A DNA stretch of 64,000 bases from Mesostigma viride (GCA_009746045.1 RPFO01000418.1:675373-739372); one strand, 5' to 3'. Shown: positions 10,040 to 20,016, counted from the stretch's first letter. Notes: generated by a model from the sequence alone, not told the origin. Program-made: numbers and translations.

Positions 10040-11200
10040 ATGGAGACCGTCTTTGTCGACAACGAGAGAGGTCTCATAAGCATATTAGACGTTCTCTTTC
10101 ACGAGCTAAAAGTCGACCGCGTGGAAGACCTCGTTCGTCAATTTCCATCAGTGTTTTCAAAGTGCGAGCGAGTTGTGCGAAACGGGCGCGAAGATCTTCT
10201 TGCGGACGCTGTGACCGCTTTGCTTATCATTCGAGCCTTATCGTGGGCTTCCAGAGCAAGCGCCCGCCTTTCATGTGCTCGTTACGTCTCAAATCGTCTC
10301 GGAGCGCATCCGAAACTCGTTTACGCCGTCTTCGATATCGATGCGAGCGACGAACCACACCATGGTGCTTACTCCGACCTTCTAATAACCCCTCTTCCGG
10401 AGGGCATGATGGGAGCGGACAGGAACACGAAAGATCAGTTCAGCGACACGAATCTCGTCGCGGCTGAACGCTACTTGATGCGATTTCGCCGAAAGTTCAC
10501 CATCCCTGACGAGGCATGGAACGATTTTTCCAACGCAGTGAAGGTGATGGCGGGCGTCGACCAAGAACCCGTGAAGCCAGCCAAGGACTGCGAGCCGCGA
10601 TGGAGGCTCGTGAACTTGTGTTATGCGTCCGCGGCTAATTCTTTTCGTCTTTTTGGCGAGAAGGCGCATTACTCGCTTATTTTTCACACCGTCGTGCATC
10701 AATTTGATCGCGTGAAGCATTACAACGTTCACGCGGCCCCAGAGACGAAGCGGCATGACATCGATTGGTGCGCTGCCGTTGATGACCGGGCCCACTTCAT
10801 CGTCACGGGCATGACGAAAGAAGAGTTTCGCAAATTGCATCCACAGCTCGCCTCCGACGAGCCAGTGAAGTACGCGTACAATGGGACTACGTGCGACCTG
10901 CACGACTACGTCCTCAGAGTCCTCTTCGCCCTTCAAGATCATTGCCGTCCCAGCGAAATCGACCACGCCGTGTTTGTGGCTCATGAGCAGTGGTCAGTCA
11001 TCGCCCGCCGATTCGGCTGCAGGCTTCTCTGCAGACACCCGAGAACGCGATCTCAGATCGAGTACGTGAAGAGGCTCGAGGAGGCCAGCCGGCTCAGGCA
11101 TTTGTATTGGAGCGGGATCAGCAAGGTCGATGCGGCGAAGAAATGGAAGATGACATTTACGAACAGATGTGGACTGACGGGATTTTTTAAGTCGTTGTAA
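10040..11200 (+). CDS. Hypothetical protein, 386 residues
   Basis: An intact frame from the ATG at 10040; a TTG-started extension to 9902 is basic and unlikely. The protein is rich in Arg, His and aromatic residues, with several His/Cys in the central part (LIFHTVVHQFDRVKHYNVHA). No domain is recognised. It is not hydrophobic enough for a membrane protein. The stop lies 6 bp from the end of the convergent Rieske gene. Confidence 0.65.
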   Translation: METVFVDNERGLISILDVLFHELKVDRVEDLVRQFPSVFSKCERVVRNGREDLLADAVTALLIIRALSWASRASARLSCARYVSNRLGAHPKLVYAVFDIDASDEPHHGAYSDLLITPLPEGMMGADRNTKDQFSDTNLVAAERYLMRFRRKFTIPDEAWNDFSNAVKVMAGVDQEPVKPAKDCEPRWRLVNLCYASAANSFRLFGEKAHYSLIFHTVVHQFDRVKHYNVHAAPETKRHDIDWCAAVDDRAHFIVTGMTKEEFRKLHPQLASDEPVKYAYNGTTCDLHDYVLRVLFALQDHCRPSEIDHAVFVAHEQWSVIARRFGCRLLCRHPRTRSQIEYVKRLEEASRLRHLYWSGISKVDAAKKWKMTFTNRCGLTGFFKSL

Positions 11201-11206
11201 ATATAT

Positions 11207-12153
11207 TTAATATGATCGACTTCTTCTTCCTCTCATGTTGTATGCGAATCCAATTTTTTCGCGATATGCTCTGATCAAGGCGTCTTTTTCGTCCAAATGA
11301 TCGACCATGTTTCTAGAATTGTCAATATTTCTTGCCCGGAGTGCTTGTCGGAGCCATCGACAACTAAACATAAATAACTTAAGGCGTGAAATGGCGCTTT
11401 TCGATATCCGATAGCTCGCGAGAACAGTGACGCGATTTTTTCCGCATTCGGTCTCGGGCGTGACGCTGGCTAGAAGCGACATTACGGGCAAGCGATCGCA
11501 ATCACTTGCGCGGATCGGATAAACGTGAAGAACAGTAGTATAAGGGACCACGACTTCTTGCTTGACGACAGCTTCCAACGCGTCGTGAACATAACTTGAA
11601 GAAGAACGAAATACCGATTCGTGTGTAATGTTCGCGGCGTTCTGATTGTCGAGTAGACTTTCGAGAATGACTTGTGGAGATCCCCGAACTCTCATCGAGA
11701 AAGAAACCGTTTTAAAATCCGCATACGAACCTAGTCGTGTGGAGGGGGGGAGGTCACGAATTCTTGGCCATGCTCGAGTTTGCACCAAACAAGGTTTTCT
11801 GATACTCGCGTGTCGAAAAAACCATCTCCTGGACGAACATGTTTTCCGTGGTAAGCGCACACAACTCCGTCTTCTCTTACTCTTCCTCCACAAGATAGCC
11901 TAAAACCTCTATGCGGACACCGGTCCAAGCACGTTGCGATCTTATCGCTGGAAGATCTGTATACAAACAAGTCGGAATCGTTCACCCGAATCACTTTGGG
12001 TCGTTTGAACATTTCGACATGTCCTAAACAAACCCATTTGTCGCAAAAACTCGAGACAATTGGAATCGCGGGTTTCGGTTTGCGACAGAGCCTTTGAATA
12101 TGTTCTGCGCAAAATAACGTTGAAAGGTTCGGCCGCCTGATACTTATTTTCAT
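11207..12153 (-). CDS. Rieske-type [2Fe-2S] oxygenase-like protein (frameshifted in this sequence)
   Basis: The N-terminal frame contains CPHRGF and, 17 residues on, CAYHG. Together they give the Cys-His/Cys-His ligand set of a Rieske [2Fe-2S] cluster. The frame then meets a stop inside a run of seven C. Adding one C (near 11747) opens the rest, for 316 codons. The C-terminal part includes an acidic/Asn-rich segment around ESLLDNQNAANITHES, reminiscent of the start of the catalytic domain in Rieske mononuclear iron oxygenases, but I cannot confirm the iron ligands. Chlorophyll-catabolism type oxygenases are a possible parallel. The substrate is unknown. Confidence 0.68.
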
Positions 12154-12227
12154 CTCCGTGTGAAGGTATCTGTGAAAAACAGTCAAGTGGTGGTGACGAA
12201 CCTTTATTTTGTATTATTATAACACAA

Positions 12228-12836
12228 ATGCGCGCCTTCACAAGTTTTTTGCCTCGCCCGGCTCCTGTCCCTATCCCAATACCAATCCCGCTGCCTGTTC
12301 CTGTTCCTCGACCAAGGCCGCGTCCACGACCGAGAGTTTTGGCCGGAAACCAGAGTCCGTGGGATCGCGACGTGTATATCGTGAATAAAAACCACCCGTT
12401 CCAATCTCTTCTGGCGGTTTGCGACATTGAACGCGATCGAAAAACTAACGTTATGCGGCCCATGACACACGTTCTTGGCTTCAACGATGAGAAAATGGCG
12501 CTTCTCATGGAAAAGATTGCGCAAGATGATGAGAAAACGGGGCGTCTTAACGAATGGGCGATCGACGACGACAAAGTCGAGTCTTTCTTGAAAACAAAAC
12601 TTGAAGACTTTGTCATGTCTATTCAAGAAGAAGAAACACCACAGGTTTCTATAAGCCATGAAACTCACATCGAAGTCCGACAGATGCCATTTCGGGACTT
12701 GATCAATTGGACTGGTTTGTCCGGAATGGTACTTAGAATTATAGAGATACAAAACGGAAAAGTCGTGATTTCTTCACATTATCCCAGGGATGATTGCATG
12801 TATTTCATTCCATTTATTAAGATGTGTTTACGGTAG
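12228..12836 (+). CDS. Hypothetical protein with proline-dipeptide N terminus
   Basis: A 202-residue protein. Residues ~10-36 are a run of Pro alternating with Val, Ile, Leu or Arg (PVPIPIPIPLPVPVPRPRP), which should form an extended polyproline-type rod or anchor. The rest is a mixed soluble domain. TATTATTATAACACAA precedes the ATG. Its stop abuts the end of the convergent membrane-protein gene. Antisense frames over it are low-complexity shadows. Confidence 0.65.
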   Translation: MRAFTSFLPRPAPVPIPIPIPLPVPVPRPRPRPRPRVLAGNQSPWDRDVYIVNKNHPFQSLLAVCDIERDRKTNVMRPMTHVLGFNDEKMALLMEKIAQDDEKTGRLNEWAIDDDKVESFLKTKLEDFVMSIQEEETPQVSISHETHIEVRQMPFRDLINWTGLSGMVLRIIEIQNGKVVISSHYPRDDCMYFIPFIKMCLR

Positions 12837-13337
12837 TCATGATTCGTTGAATCGGACGCTTCTGTCCACAGGCTCTATGGCCTTGAATGGCTGTGTATGA
12901 TTCTGCTGCCCAAGTTTCCAGTGGGCGAAACAAAATGGCAATGAAACAAGAACAGCTACTGCTATTCCCATGACGGAATAAAAAGGGACCACTCGGAACA
13001 ATGAATCTTTCCCGAGATATTTATAGGTTTGAAACGTAAGAGCGCTCCAGATGGCTGCACCAATGATCTGGGCCGCAATTCCCGTCCAATTTCGTTTTTT
13101 ATCAGTTCCTGATGACGTCATTCTTGCCGTCGCGTATATGATGCCGGACATTGCGAGAAGGGCGACATAATTGACGTTCTTCGTCACGCTTGTCTGCCAT
13201 ATCCACATTTTGCTCAAGGGGTCTTGCGTCTGATATTGAAAGAGCTGCCGAAAGAGTGTCGGACGCAGGATTTTTGTTTCACGTCCTCTGAGTTCGTTAC
13301 TATCGACGAAGTCAGAATTCTCGTTACGAGTTTGCAT
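12837..13337 (-). CDS. Three-span membrane protein
   Basis: A 166-residue protein with a ~50-residue charged N terminus and three hydrophobic helices: about 56-72, 84-102 and 113-135 (the last is followed by Cys/His). The C terminus is hydrophilic. It abuts the convergent gene end at 12836 with no spacer. Family unknown; a virion membrane protein is plausible. Confidence 0.65.
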   Translation of the reverse strand: MQTRNENSDFVDSNELRGRETKILRPTLFRQLFQYQTQDPLSKMWIWQTSVTKNVNYVALLAMSGIIYATARMTSSGTDKKRNWTGIAAQIIGAAIWSALTFQTYKYLGKDSLFRVVPFYSVMGIAVAVLVSLPFCFAHWKLGQQNHTQPFKAIEPVDRSVRFNES

Positions 13338-13387
13338 GGTTCGTTACCATACGCAAACGATTTTTTAATCCGAGTGGTCTGACTTCT

Positions 13388-13833
13388 TCACTGCGGGGTG
13401 TAGCTCCCGAGGACATACTTCAGACAGAAATCGCCGGCGGTCCATCCGTTGTGGAGTTTGTGATCTACTGTGGCGCTCGCTCCCAGCTTCCGTAGCTCGT
13501 TTAACGTCTTTCGAACGTCTCCGACAGACATATCCGGAATCGACGTGCTCATAATAGGAGCACGCTTCCTCTTCTTCCCACTGTCGTCCGAGTCGCCGCC
13601 CGAGTCCTCCATATTGACATCCGCGTCAGTCTTGGGCGGATCCGGGTCCGATACGACCACCTCGGTCTTTGGCGGCTCGGTCTTTGGCAACTCAGCCTTT
13701 GGCGGCTCGGCTTAGACGGCTCGGACTTGGACGGCTCGGCCTTAGACGGCTCGGCCTTAGACGGCTCGGCCTTAGACGGCTCGGCCTTAGACGGCTCGGC
13801 CTTGGAAGCTTTCTCGGAAGTCTTGGCAGGCAT
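13388..13833 (-). CDS. Repeat-bearing acidic/basic protein (frameshifted in this sequence)
   Basis: Translation from the ATG at 13833 (MPAKTSEKASK) goes through six or seven tandem AEPSK pentapeptides. It then needs one G added (near 13711) to continue into the ordinary C-terminal frame with KTEPPKTEVV, an Asp/Ser-rich patch, KKRKRAP (nuclear-localisation-like) and a ~60-residue helical end. Repaired length is 149 codons. The repeat-rich linker followed by a basic patch suggests a nucleic-acid or chromatin-associated protein, which is inference. Divergent from VLTF3 with 84 bp between. Confidence 0.5.
13709..13806. repeat. 15-bp tandem repeat encoding AEPSK
   Basis: A 15-bp unit (gacggctcggcctta on the plus strand) repeats about six times with minor changes. 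On the minus strand it encodes the pentapeptide AEPSK, so it lies in frame within the protein starting at 13833. One copy lacks a base, which causes the frameshift. Confidence 0.8.
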
Positions 13834-13917
13834 GTTGTGTAGGAAAGTTTGTTGATACTGATGCTCGACTTTTTTTTCTCGCCTGTTGAACGAACGGAGT
13901 AAAACTACGTCAACACT

Positions 13918-15054
13918 ATGGACAAGACCACAGTCGAGGCCAAGTACAAGGAGTGCATGAAGTGGTTCGATGATAACGAAGAAACCCACGGCAAGTTCCG
14001 GAACGACTTTATTCTAGACGTGATCCCAGTGTACATGCGGTACTGTCACTCTGTTCAGCGCAGAAAACCGGTGTCTTCCAAGTCGAGCGTCTGGACCAAA
14101 ACAAAGCACGGCGAGCTCGTCGAGGTCACATTCCTCGAAAACGAGTGGGCGACGATCAAACAACAGAACAAAGAGACGACGCTCCCCTTCTCTGAGGCAG
14201 TCGAGAAAGGGCTGGTCAGCGAGCGTCTGAAGTACCGTCCACCTGTATCGGACAACGGGGATTTGGTGACTCGAGACAAGGGCTATCTTTACGACGAGTT
14301 TATGCTGGCGCTGTCGAAGTGGAGTTTCCTTCCATCTAAGATCACCGCTTGCTCAACTCCAGTGATGCTCTATGATTTATACGGCTTCTGTCCCGAATGC
14401 AAGGTCAACATGGTCGAGGACGTCTCGAGAGGCGACTTGATGTGCAGCAAATGCGGTCTCGCGACTCCGGCTACTAACCAGGGCGTAGAGTCCGTGCCAT
14501 ACGGCACTCAAATCGACACCACAGACTACTGCTACAAGCGCATCAATCATTTCAACGAGTGCATCGCGCAATTCAATGCTCGCGAAAAATCGAGCATTCC
14601 TGACGACATTCTGGACTCGATTCGCCTGGACTTCAAGAAGATGCGGCTTAGCAACAAGAACGACATCACCGTCAAGCACGTCCGCAAAGTGCTCAGAAAG
14701 CTGCGACTTTCTAAATATTTCGAGCATTCTGTTCAGATCACCCACATCCTCCACGGATCCACGCCGCCTACTATGACAATGGAGCAAGAGGAAAAGCTGC
14801 GTAACATGTTCCGAATGATTCAGAAGCCTTTTGAGGATGTGTGTCCCAAGAACCGAAAGAACTTTTTGAATTACTCGTATACAATTCACAAAATGTGCCA
14901 GTTGTTGGGGTATGACAAATTCATTCAGTACTTTCCGCTGTTAAAGAGCAGAGAAAAGCTGTGGGGTCAGGATGTCATGTGGAAAGGCATCTGTAACAAG
15001 CTCAACTGGCAGTTCATCCCATCCACATTTATTCCTCCTGGTTCTCATCCATAG
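13918..15054 (+). CDS. VLTF3: VLTF3-like late transcription factor
   Basis: A 378-residue protein matching the poxvirus late transcription factor 3 family, a hallmark of Nucleocytoviricota. It carries a zinc ribbon CPECK...CSKCG at residues ~158-181. That is followed by the conserved helical region with YCYKRINHFNECIAQFNARE and KHVRKVLRKLRLSKYFEH. The C-terminal part ends in FRMIQKPFEDVCPKNRKNFLNYSY and a tail typical of the family. It activates late viral promoters with the viral RNA polymerase. The frame is intact. Its last 26 bp overlap the convergent PCNA gene. Confidence 0.93.
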   Translation: MDKTTVEAKYKECMKWFDDNEETHGKFRNDFILDVIPVYMRYCHSVQRRKPVSSKSSVWTKTKHGELVEVTFLENEWATIKQQNKETTLPFSEAVEKGLVSERLKYRPPVSDNGDLVTRDKGYLYDEFMLALSKWSFLPSKITACSTPVMLYDLYGFCPECKVNMVEDVSRGDLMCSKCGLATPATNQGVESVPYGTQIDTTDYCYKRINHFNECIAQFNAREKSSIPDDILDSIRLDFKKMRLSNKNDITVKHVRKVLRKLRLSKYFEHSVQITHILHGSTPPTMTMEQEEKLRNMFRMIQKPFEDVCPKNRKNFLNYSYTIHKMCQLLGYDKFIQYFPLLKSREKLWGQDVMWKGICNKLNWQFIPSTFIPPGSHP

Positions 15055-15769
15055 CTTCTCGCTCGCCTTCTCCTTCCTCGGTCTCTTCGCCGACCTGAGG
15101 TGCGAGTGCGAACATCAATGATCCGAGATCGCCTATCTTGTATTTAACTATCATCGGATATTCTGGCATAATAAAAATATCAACTGTGTTGCATAGCCCC
15201 GAAGCTTTGGAAAATGTGCACAAGTAGCGGACAGAGTAAGTCTCGTCGATCCTGTCTCCGTTGACTGCATTCAGCGTCATTTCGGGGTGATTCTTTCCGA
15301 TCTCCAGTTGGCAGTTTCCGATGTCGCCCGAACCGCTCAACACGATGTTATCTCCCCCGCATTCGATCCTGACCTTGTCGGCCACAATGGAAATGTCGCG
15401 ACAAATTTTCTGGAACTCGGAGCTGACCATGGTGATGCAAGTCATGTACTCCTTTTCGGGGATCTCGATCATTTCCTCGTCGATGTCCATAAGTTTCATC
15501 TCGTAAGTCCATCGGGTGTTCTTCACGCGGTTGAGAATTGTGATCTGCAAAACGTCCAGGTTAGCGTCGTCAAGACGAAGTTCCAACTCGTCGTTGACGG
15601 TGACGTTTTTAAGAAGCTTGAACAGGTTGACGAGGCTGATACCGATCGTGTACTGCTTGTTGCATTTGTATTCCTCGATCTTGGACGCCTCGAGAAACGC
15701 GTGAAAGAGTGCGCAGTGAGCGAGGTCGAAAGAAACAATCCGGACACCTTTCTGATCGAAAAAGAAGTT
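15029..15769 (-). pseudogene. PCNA: PCNA sliding clamp, C-terminal 246 codons (gene split by retrotransposon)
   Basis: Open minus-strand frame from the transposon junction to the stop at 15029. It shows the PCNA fold signatures: FDQKGVRIVSFDLAHCALFHAF, the ELRLDDANLDVLQI region, and IFIMPEYPMIVKYKIGDLGSLMFALAPQ at the C-terminal end. An acidic tail follows. PCNA is the trimeric DNA clamp for replication. The first Met of this piece (15586) is internal. The missing first 25 codons lie at 21269-21343, beyond a 5499-bp element. Phase matches exactly across the gap, so the gene was whole before insertion. As it stands it cannot make full-length PCNA unless the element is removed. Confidence 0.93.
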
Positions 15770-15905
15770 TCTATTAACCGTGGAACTCCAGGGTAACCAG
15801 ACTCTTTATTAAAACAATGAGTGGAGCACATACAAAAGGCAGGCCACATCCCGGCCGCCGATGCTCATGGGAACACTTATTGCTTGGCAAAGGCTAGCCT
15901 TACCC
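15770..15905 (-). repeat. Split direct repeat (short), outer copy, element 1
   Basis: A 136-bp repeat starting tctattaaccgtggaactcc on the plus strand, with its partner at 16365-16500 (offset 595). It forms the left terminus of the element against PCNA. Confidence 0.9.
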
Positions 15906-15930
15906 CCAAACACGCAGGGAGGGTGGGCGG

Positions 15931-16364
15931 GAAAAGAAAAGAGGCCGACCTTAGCTAGGTGGGTTTGTTTTTGTCCTTTTTTGCGTGTCATGCGGCCTTG
16001 GCCCGGACGGCATTTTTTCGCCACGCAAATGTTGCGTCTGAACAAATGACGCCATGTGGCGTTCTAATTGCCGGCAGCTTACGTAAGGCTGCCGGGGCTA
16101 TTAGGTCACATATTGCGTGAGAGAAAGAATCTAGATCTAGTTAATCACTACGCCATGAGCCAAGAAACCTAGACAGTGGCAGGTTTATATCTCAACGTAG
16201 CTCCTGCCACCTGGCCAAGAAAAAACTGGCCAAAGCTTTGGCCACGACTGATCCGGATCAGGCCGCACCGGCCTCAAAAGGTTTGTCACGTGAACCCAAT
16301 AACCTAGCTATAGCGGCTACCCTTCCATCTCACTATAAAGAAACTATGTTCAGAGAACCACGAT
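15931..16364 (-). repeat. Split direct repeat (long), inner copy, element 1
   Basis: A 434-bp noncoding repeat beginning gaaaagaaaagaggccgacc, with its partner at 20835-21268 (offset 4904). No gene is visible in it. It ends in accacgat, directly followed by the inner short repeat, and this junction reproduces the joined termini of a circular intermediate. Confidence 0.9.
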
Positions 16365-16500
16365 TCTATTAACCGTGGAACTCCAGGGTAACCAGACTCT
16401 TTATTAAAACAATGAGTGGAGCACATACAAAAGGCAGGCCACATCCCGGCCGCCGATGCTCATGGGAACACTTATTGCTTGGCAAAGGCTAGCCTTACCC
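16365..16500 (-). repeat. Split direct repeat (short), inner copy, element 1
   Basis: Second copy of the 136-bp repeat at 15770-15905; it adjoins the 3' untranslated end of the pol ORF. Confidence 0.9.
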
Positions 16501-16572
16501 TTATATCCCTCCCTGGCGATCCATGCCAGGGGCAAAGAACCTAGCATAATGACAGAGAAATGAACAACCAAA

Positions 16573-19500
16573 TTAGGTGGAGGGCAATTTCAAAATAGCC
16601 CGCCAGGCCCGAGGGGGGCAGGCGGCCATGGCCCGAAGAATAACCTCAGGCAGCTGCACCTCCAAACTGCGGTGCAAGCCCACATAATGGGCAACCGTGG
16701 AGCTGCTAAGCCAGCGCCCCCGGCCCTGGATGTCCCCCATGCTGCGACCCGCGAGGAAATCGTGAGTGGCACCTCCATGCCGCAGCCCGTGAATGGTGAA
16801 AATCTGGGCGACCCCCAAGGCCTGACTCGCAGCCTGCCAAATGCGCCGGAATTGCGGGTAGGTGAAAGGGAACACGGCCTCCCAAGCGTGCTTACCCGCG
16901 ATGCAGTGACGGAGGATGGTTTCAGACATCACATCTTCTACCACCACTGACTGAGTCTTGCCCTTAGAGGTCTTGGTAGACCTCAGCAGTAGGGCGCCCC
17001 GTTGAGCCGGCCCAAGCCGAACGTCAGGCTGGAGGCGCACATGGCCAACACGGAGGTTCAGCGCCTCCGAGATTCGCAGGTAATGGCGGAACACGATGAC
17101 AACCAGCAGGCCCGCAAGGCGCTGACCTTGCATGACCATCGTGCTGGCAAGTGCAAACGCCGCCTCCCATGGAATGGGAGGAGGGGCACGGGGGGGCACA
17201 AGTGTTTTCCACCCAGCGAGGACGCCACGGGCCAAGTCCCACCGCTTCACCATACCGGGATAATAAAGTTGCAACCCCATCAAGGCATTGACACACACTT
17301 GGCGGCTGTACCCCCGAAAATGAGCCCAGGCGACATACGCACAAAATGTCTCCTCAAGGGTGTCAGCTCGTGACGATGACCCGTCCGCCCGCCCACCAGC
17401 CTCCCACCAAGTCAAGAGGGAATCAAGACCACGACGGTAGGCCAGCAAAGTAGCCGGCTTTACTTTCCCCTCTAGCAATGGAAGGTAGCTAACAGGTGCA
17501 GGGGGCCCCGGGTTAGGATGGATGCCTTCCGCGGTCAGGTCGCGCACCCAGCCTGCCAAGAAAGTCGCCATGGATTGGCCGCGAGAAACGCCATCGGCTG
17601 GTTGAAGTGCACTCGGCGTCCACACCCACTGGGAACGACTCCCCGTGGCGAGGGTCAGCGCGCACAAGCGGCGGCACTGCTTGTTGAGCTTGTGGGATGA
17701 GGACCGCCCCTTAGCCAAGCAGCCCAACGCCGCGGTGGAGTCCACCAACCTCACCACCCGCTTGCCTCGGTTTGCCAAGCTGCGCGCACTCCTCTCCACG
17801 CCCTTCACTGCAGCCCGCACCTCCTTCTCGTTGATGTGCATCCCCGGATCCCGCCAACGACTCCGGACCCCAACCCGCCATTGCTGGCTAGTGATTGCTT
17901 GTTGCGCCCGCGCGCTCAGTGGCCTAGGGCCAGCGTAGGCCACCTCACTTGGTATGAGCAAAGTCGGGTACCCCCGCACCTCTCGTGCCCTCGCCAGCTC
18001 CGTCACATCGCCCGGCTCCATGGTTGCGTACACGACACCTTGCCCGTAGGTGGACGCGTCAGATGCAACCACCTCACGGGCCAAAGGTGCGCTTCGGTCA
18101 ACCCTTAGCATGGGAGCCAAGGCCAGGGCACACTCTAACTCCTCCCGCACCCCGGCCCACAGCACCCAGGATCGCTGCCCCCACCCTTGCAGGCTGATGA
18201 ATTTGAAACATTGCTGCCAAATGGACAAGCAGCTGCGGCTTAACATCTGCAGCCACAACCACCGCCCCAAGACGGCAGCCAGCCCCTCGGCCGTAGCTCG
18301 GCCTCGAGTGAGTATAGCCTGCGTGTGGGCGATCACAAGGTTGAGCTGCTTGACCGTTGGTTCCAGCACGCCGTTCCGTCGGTGCACCACCCCTAGGGCT
18401 TCTAGCTCGTCCCCTTCCAGGCTCGCCATCTTAGTCTTCTCCTTAGACGGCACAAGGTTGTTAGGGAGGTAGCCTTCCTCAATAGCGCGCGTGATGAGCT
18501 GGTTCACCGCCTCGCAGGTCCGCCCGTTGCTGGCCACCAAGTCATCAATAGTGATGGACAGCATGGGGGCAGGGGGGTTTTCCAGGTCAATCTGAAGCTC
18601 CCCGGCGCGCTCCTCCTTGTACTCGATGGCCAAGCGCAGTGGCTGGCCACACTCGTCGCGCACCAAGGTGAGCTCACCTGCGCTTGAGAGGTAGTTGACC
18701 TGGCGCCTCGGATCCAGGGCACCGGTCATGTAGAGCACCATCTCATGGATGGCCTCCCCCAGCGCCACCGCATGGGAATGTCCCATGGCCAGCACCTTGA
18801 GCACGGGCCACACCTTCCGCCTGGGCCCTGCCAGACCTACGCTAGTCGACCACACACTAGGAAGCCCTTGGTAGTCCCACCACCACTCGGGCACCTCGAT
18901 GGAATAGTAGTATGACACGAGGTCGCTCTTGGCGCAGTAGCACCAGCCTTTGATGTAGACCTCCACGAGGATGCCCAGGTGGGGTAGCAGGATCTTGGGG
19001 GGGTCCACCCACAGCAGGTTGCCCAGCTTCCTGTTGACGATGAACCGAAGCTCACCCACCCCCTTGGCCACTCCAAAGCAGCCATCCACCCACTTGGGCC
19101 GCCTCTCCCGGAACGCCACCATGCCCACGCCCGCTGCCCGGCTCATGAGCTTGCCCCATTCAGCCATGGAGCATCCCCGGCTGGGCTTGGGCACATTCCA
19201 ATACTTTGCGCTCGCCACGACCGCTGGCTTGATGCAGTTCTCTTCGCTGGCATATATCTCCCGCCAGCTCGGCCGCATAGCCAACAGGTCGAGCAGCCGT
19301 GCCTTCCCCGCCACCTCCGCCTTTGGTAGACTCACCGCGTCCGCGCGCAGTTGTTCATACTTATTCTGCTTCCCATATATTGCATCAGCACCTTCTTGCT
19401 CCTGGCCTGTCGCAACGCCCCCTACGCGGCGACTGTGCCAGGTGCAGTGCCTCTTGACCCTCGCAAGGGCCTCCTCCCTCCCCTTAGAGCACGCCCCTCT

Positions 19501-20016
19501 AGGGTTAGGAGGAGGGTCTTGCCCCCCTCCCCACAGCCAATTAAGCCAACGCACTACCTTGCATTGCAGTGTGTACTCGCGGTGGCGGCGCGTGGCACGC
19601 TGTCGCCGGCGTGCCGATCTCACCCTGCCCCACGCGGTGTACGCTGGCCTAAGTGGGTATGGCAGCGGGAAAAGGGAGCGGTCCCGCTGGGATTCTATTT
19701 CCCTACTTGTTGAGCCTTGCTGAGCTTGTCCAAGAGGATGGCAGTTTGGAGAGCTGCCTTGACAGCCGGGGTGGCTGACAGTGCAGCCTCCTCCCCCAAT
19801 GGCAGGAGGTGGCTGGCCACCTTCCACCCCCCCCCTCCTTGCCCTTCCACCTGCAGCAAGGCCGCCACCACCCTCATTAGGTACTCCATGCCCACAAGCT
19901 CCCCGGCTGCTGAGCCCAGCTCCTTGAGAAGGGTGTCCATGGCCAATGCAATGTTCATGACAATTTTCCTGTTCTCCATGTTCCGCCAATTTCCAGGCTT
20001 TACCGTCATGACCCAC
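16573..20016 (-). CDS. DIRS-type pol: reverse transcriptase, RNase H, tyrosine recombinase
   Basis: A 1147-codon open frame. RT region: PPKILLPHLGI, the SYYY segment, and SITIDDLVASN near residue ~490 in place of the usual YxDD. RNase H: VVASDASTYGQG (~655), INEKEVRAA, LVDSTAALG and QPADGVSR. A 2A-like motif EGIHPNPGP lies near ~834. Tyrosine recombinase: R in HYLRISEAL (~983), HGLRHGG (~1077), and Y in VAHYVGLH (~1112), the R-H-R-Y catalytic set. The first ~110 codons overlap the Gag-like ORF in another frame and may not be translated; no ATG exists at the homologue's likely start, so expression by frameshifting from Gag is possible. Confidence 0.9.
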   Translation of the reverse strand: MGHDGKAWKLAEHGEQENCHEHCIGHGHPSQGAGLSSRGACGHGVPNEGGGGLAAGGRARRGGVEGGQPPPAIGGGGCTVSHPGCQGSSPNCHPLGQAQQGSTSREIESQRDRSLFPLPYPLRPAYTAWGRVRSARRRQRATRRHREYTLQCKVVRWLNWLWGGGQDPPPNPRGACSKGREEALARVKRHCTWHSRRVGGVATGQEQEGADAIYGKQNKYEQLRADAVSLPKAEVAGKARLLDLLAMRPSWREIYASEENCIKPAVVASAKYWNVPKPSRGCSMAEWGKLMSRAAGVGMVAFRERRPKWVDGCFGVAKGVGELRFIVNRKLGNLLWVDPPKILLPHLGILVEVYIKGWCYCAKSDLVSYYYSIEVPEWWWDYQGLPSVWSTSVGLAGPRRKVWPVLKVLAMGHSHAVALGEAIHEMVLYMTGALDPRRQVNYLSSAGELTLVRDECGQPLRLAIEYKEERAGELQIDLENPPAPMLSITIDDLVASNGRTCEAVNQLITRAIEEGYLPNNLVPSKEKTKMASLEGDELEALGVVHRRNGVLEPTVKQLNLVIAHTQAILTRGRATAEGLAAVLGRWLWLQMLSRSCLSIWQQCFKFISLQGWGQRSWVLWAGVREELECALALAPMLRVDRSAPLAREVVASDASTYGQGVVYATMEPGDVTELARAREVRGYPTLLIPSEVAYAGPRPLSARAQQAITSQQWRVGVRSRWRDPGMHINEKEVRAAVKGVERSARSLANRGKRVVRLVDSTAALGCLAKGRSSSHKLNKQCRRLCALTLATGSRSQWVWTPSALQPADGVSRGQSMATFLAGWVRDLTAEGIHPNPGPPAPVSYLPLLEGKVKPATLLAYRRGLDSLLTWWEAGGRADGSSSRADTLEETFCAYVAWAHFRGYSRQVCVNALMGLQLYYPGMVKRWDLARGVLAGWKTLVPPRAPPPIPWEAAFALASTMVMQGQRLAGLLVVIVFRHYLRISEALNLRVGHVRLQPDVRLGPAQRGALLLRSTKTSKGKTQSVVVEDVMSETILRHCIAGKHAWEAVFPFTYPQFRRIWQAASQALGVAQIFTIHGLRHGGATHDFLAGRSMGDIQGRGRWLSSSTVAHYVGLHRSLEVQLPEVILRAMAACPPRAWRAILKLPST

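Noticed and set aside
11942-12752. Minus-strand frames with Gly/Arg dipeptide repeats
   Set aside because: They are antisense to the Pro-dipeptide N terminus of the gene at 12228-12836 and start with non-ATG codons.
15287-15796. Plus-strand frame of 169 codons
   Set aside because: It is antisense to PCNA, which shows clear family motifs on the other strand.
15809-16049. Small frames in the DIRS long repeat (also near 20476-20949)
   Set aside because: They recur in both copies of a noncoding repeat and do not match any element protein.
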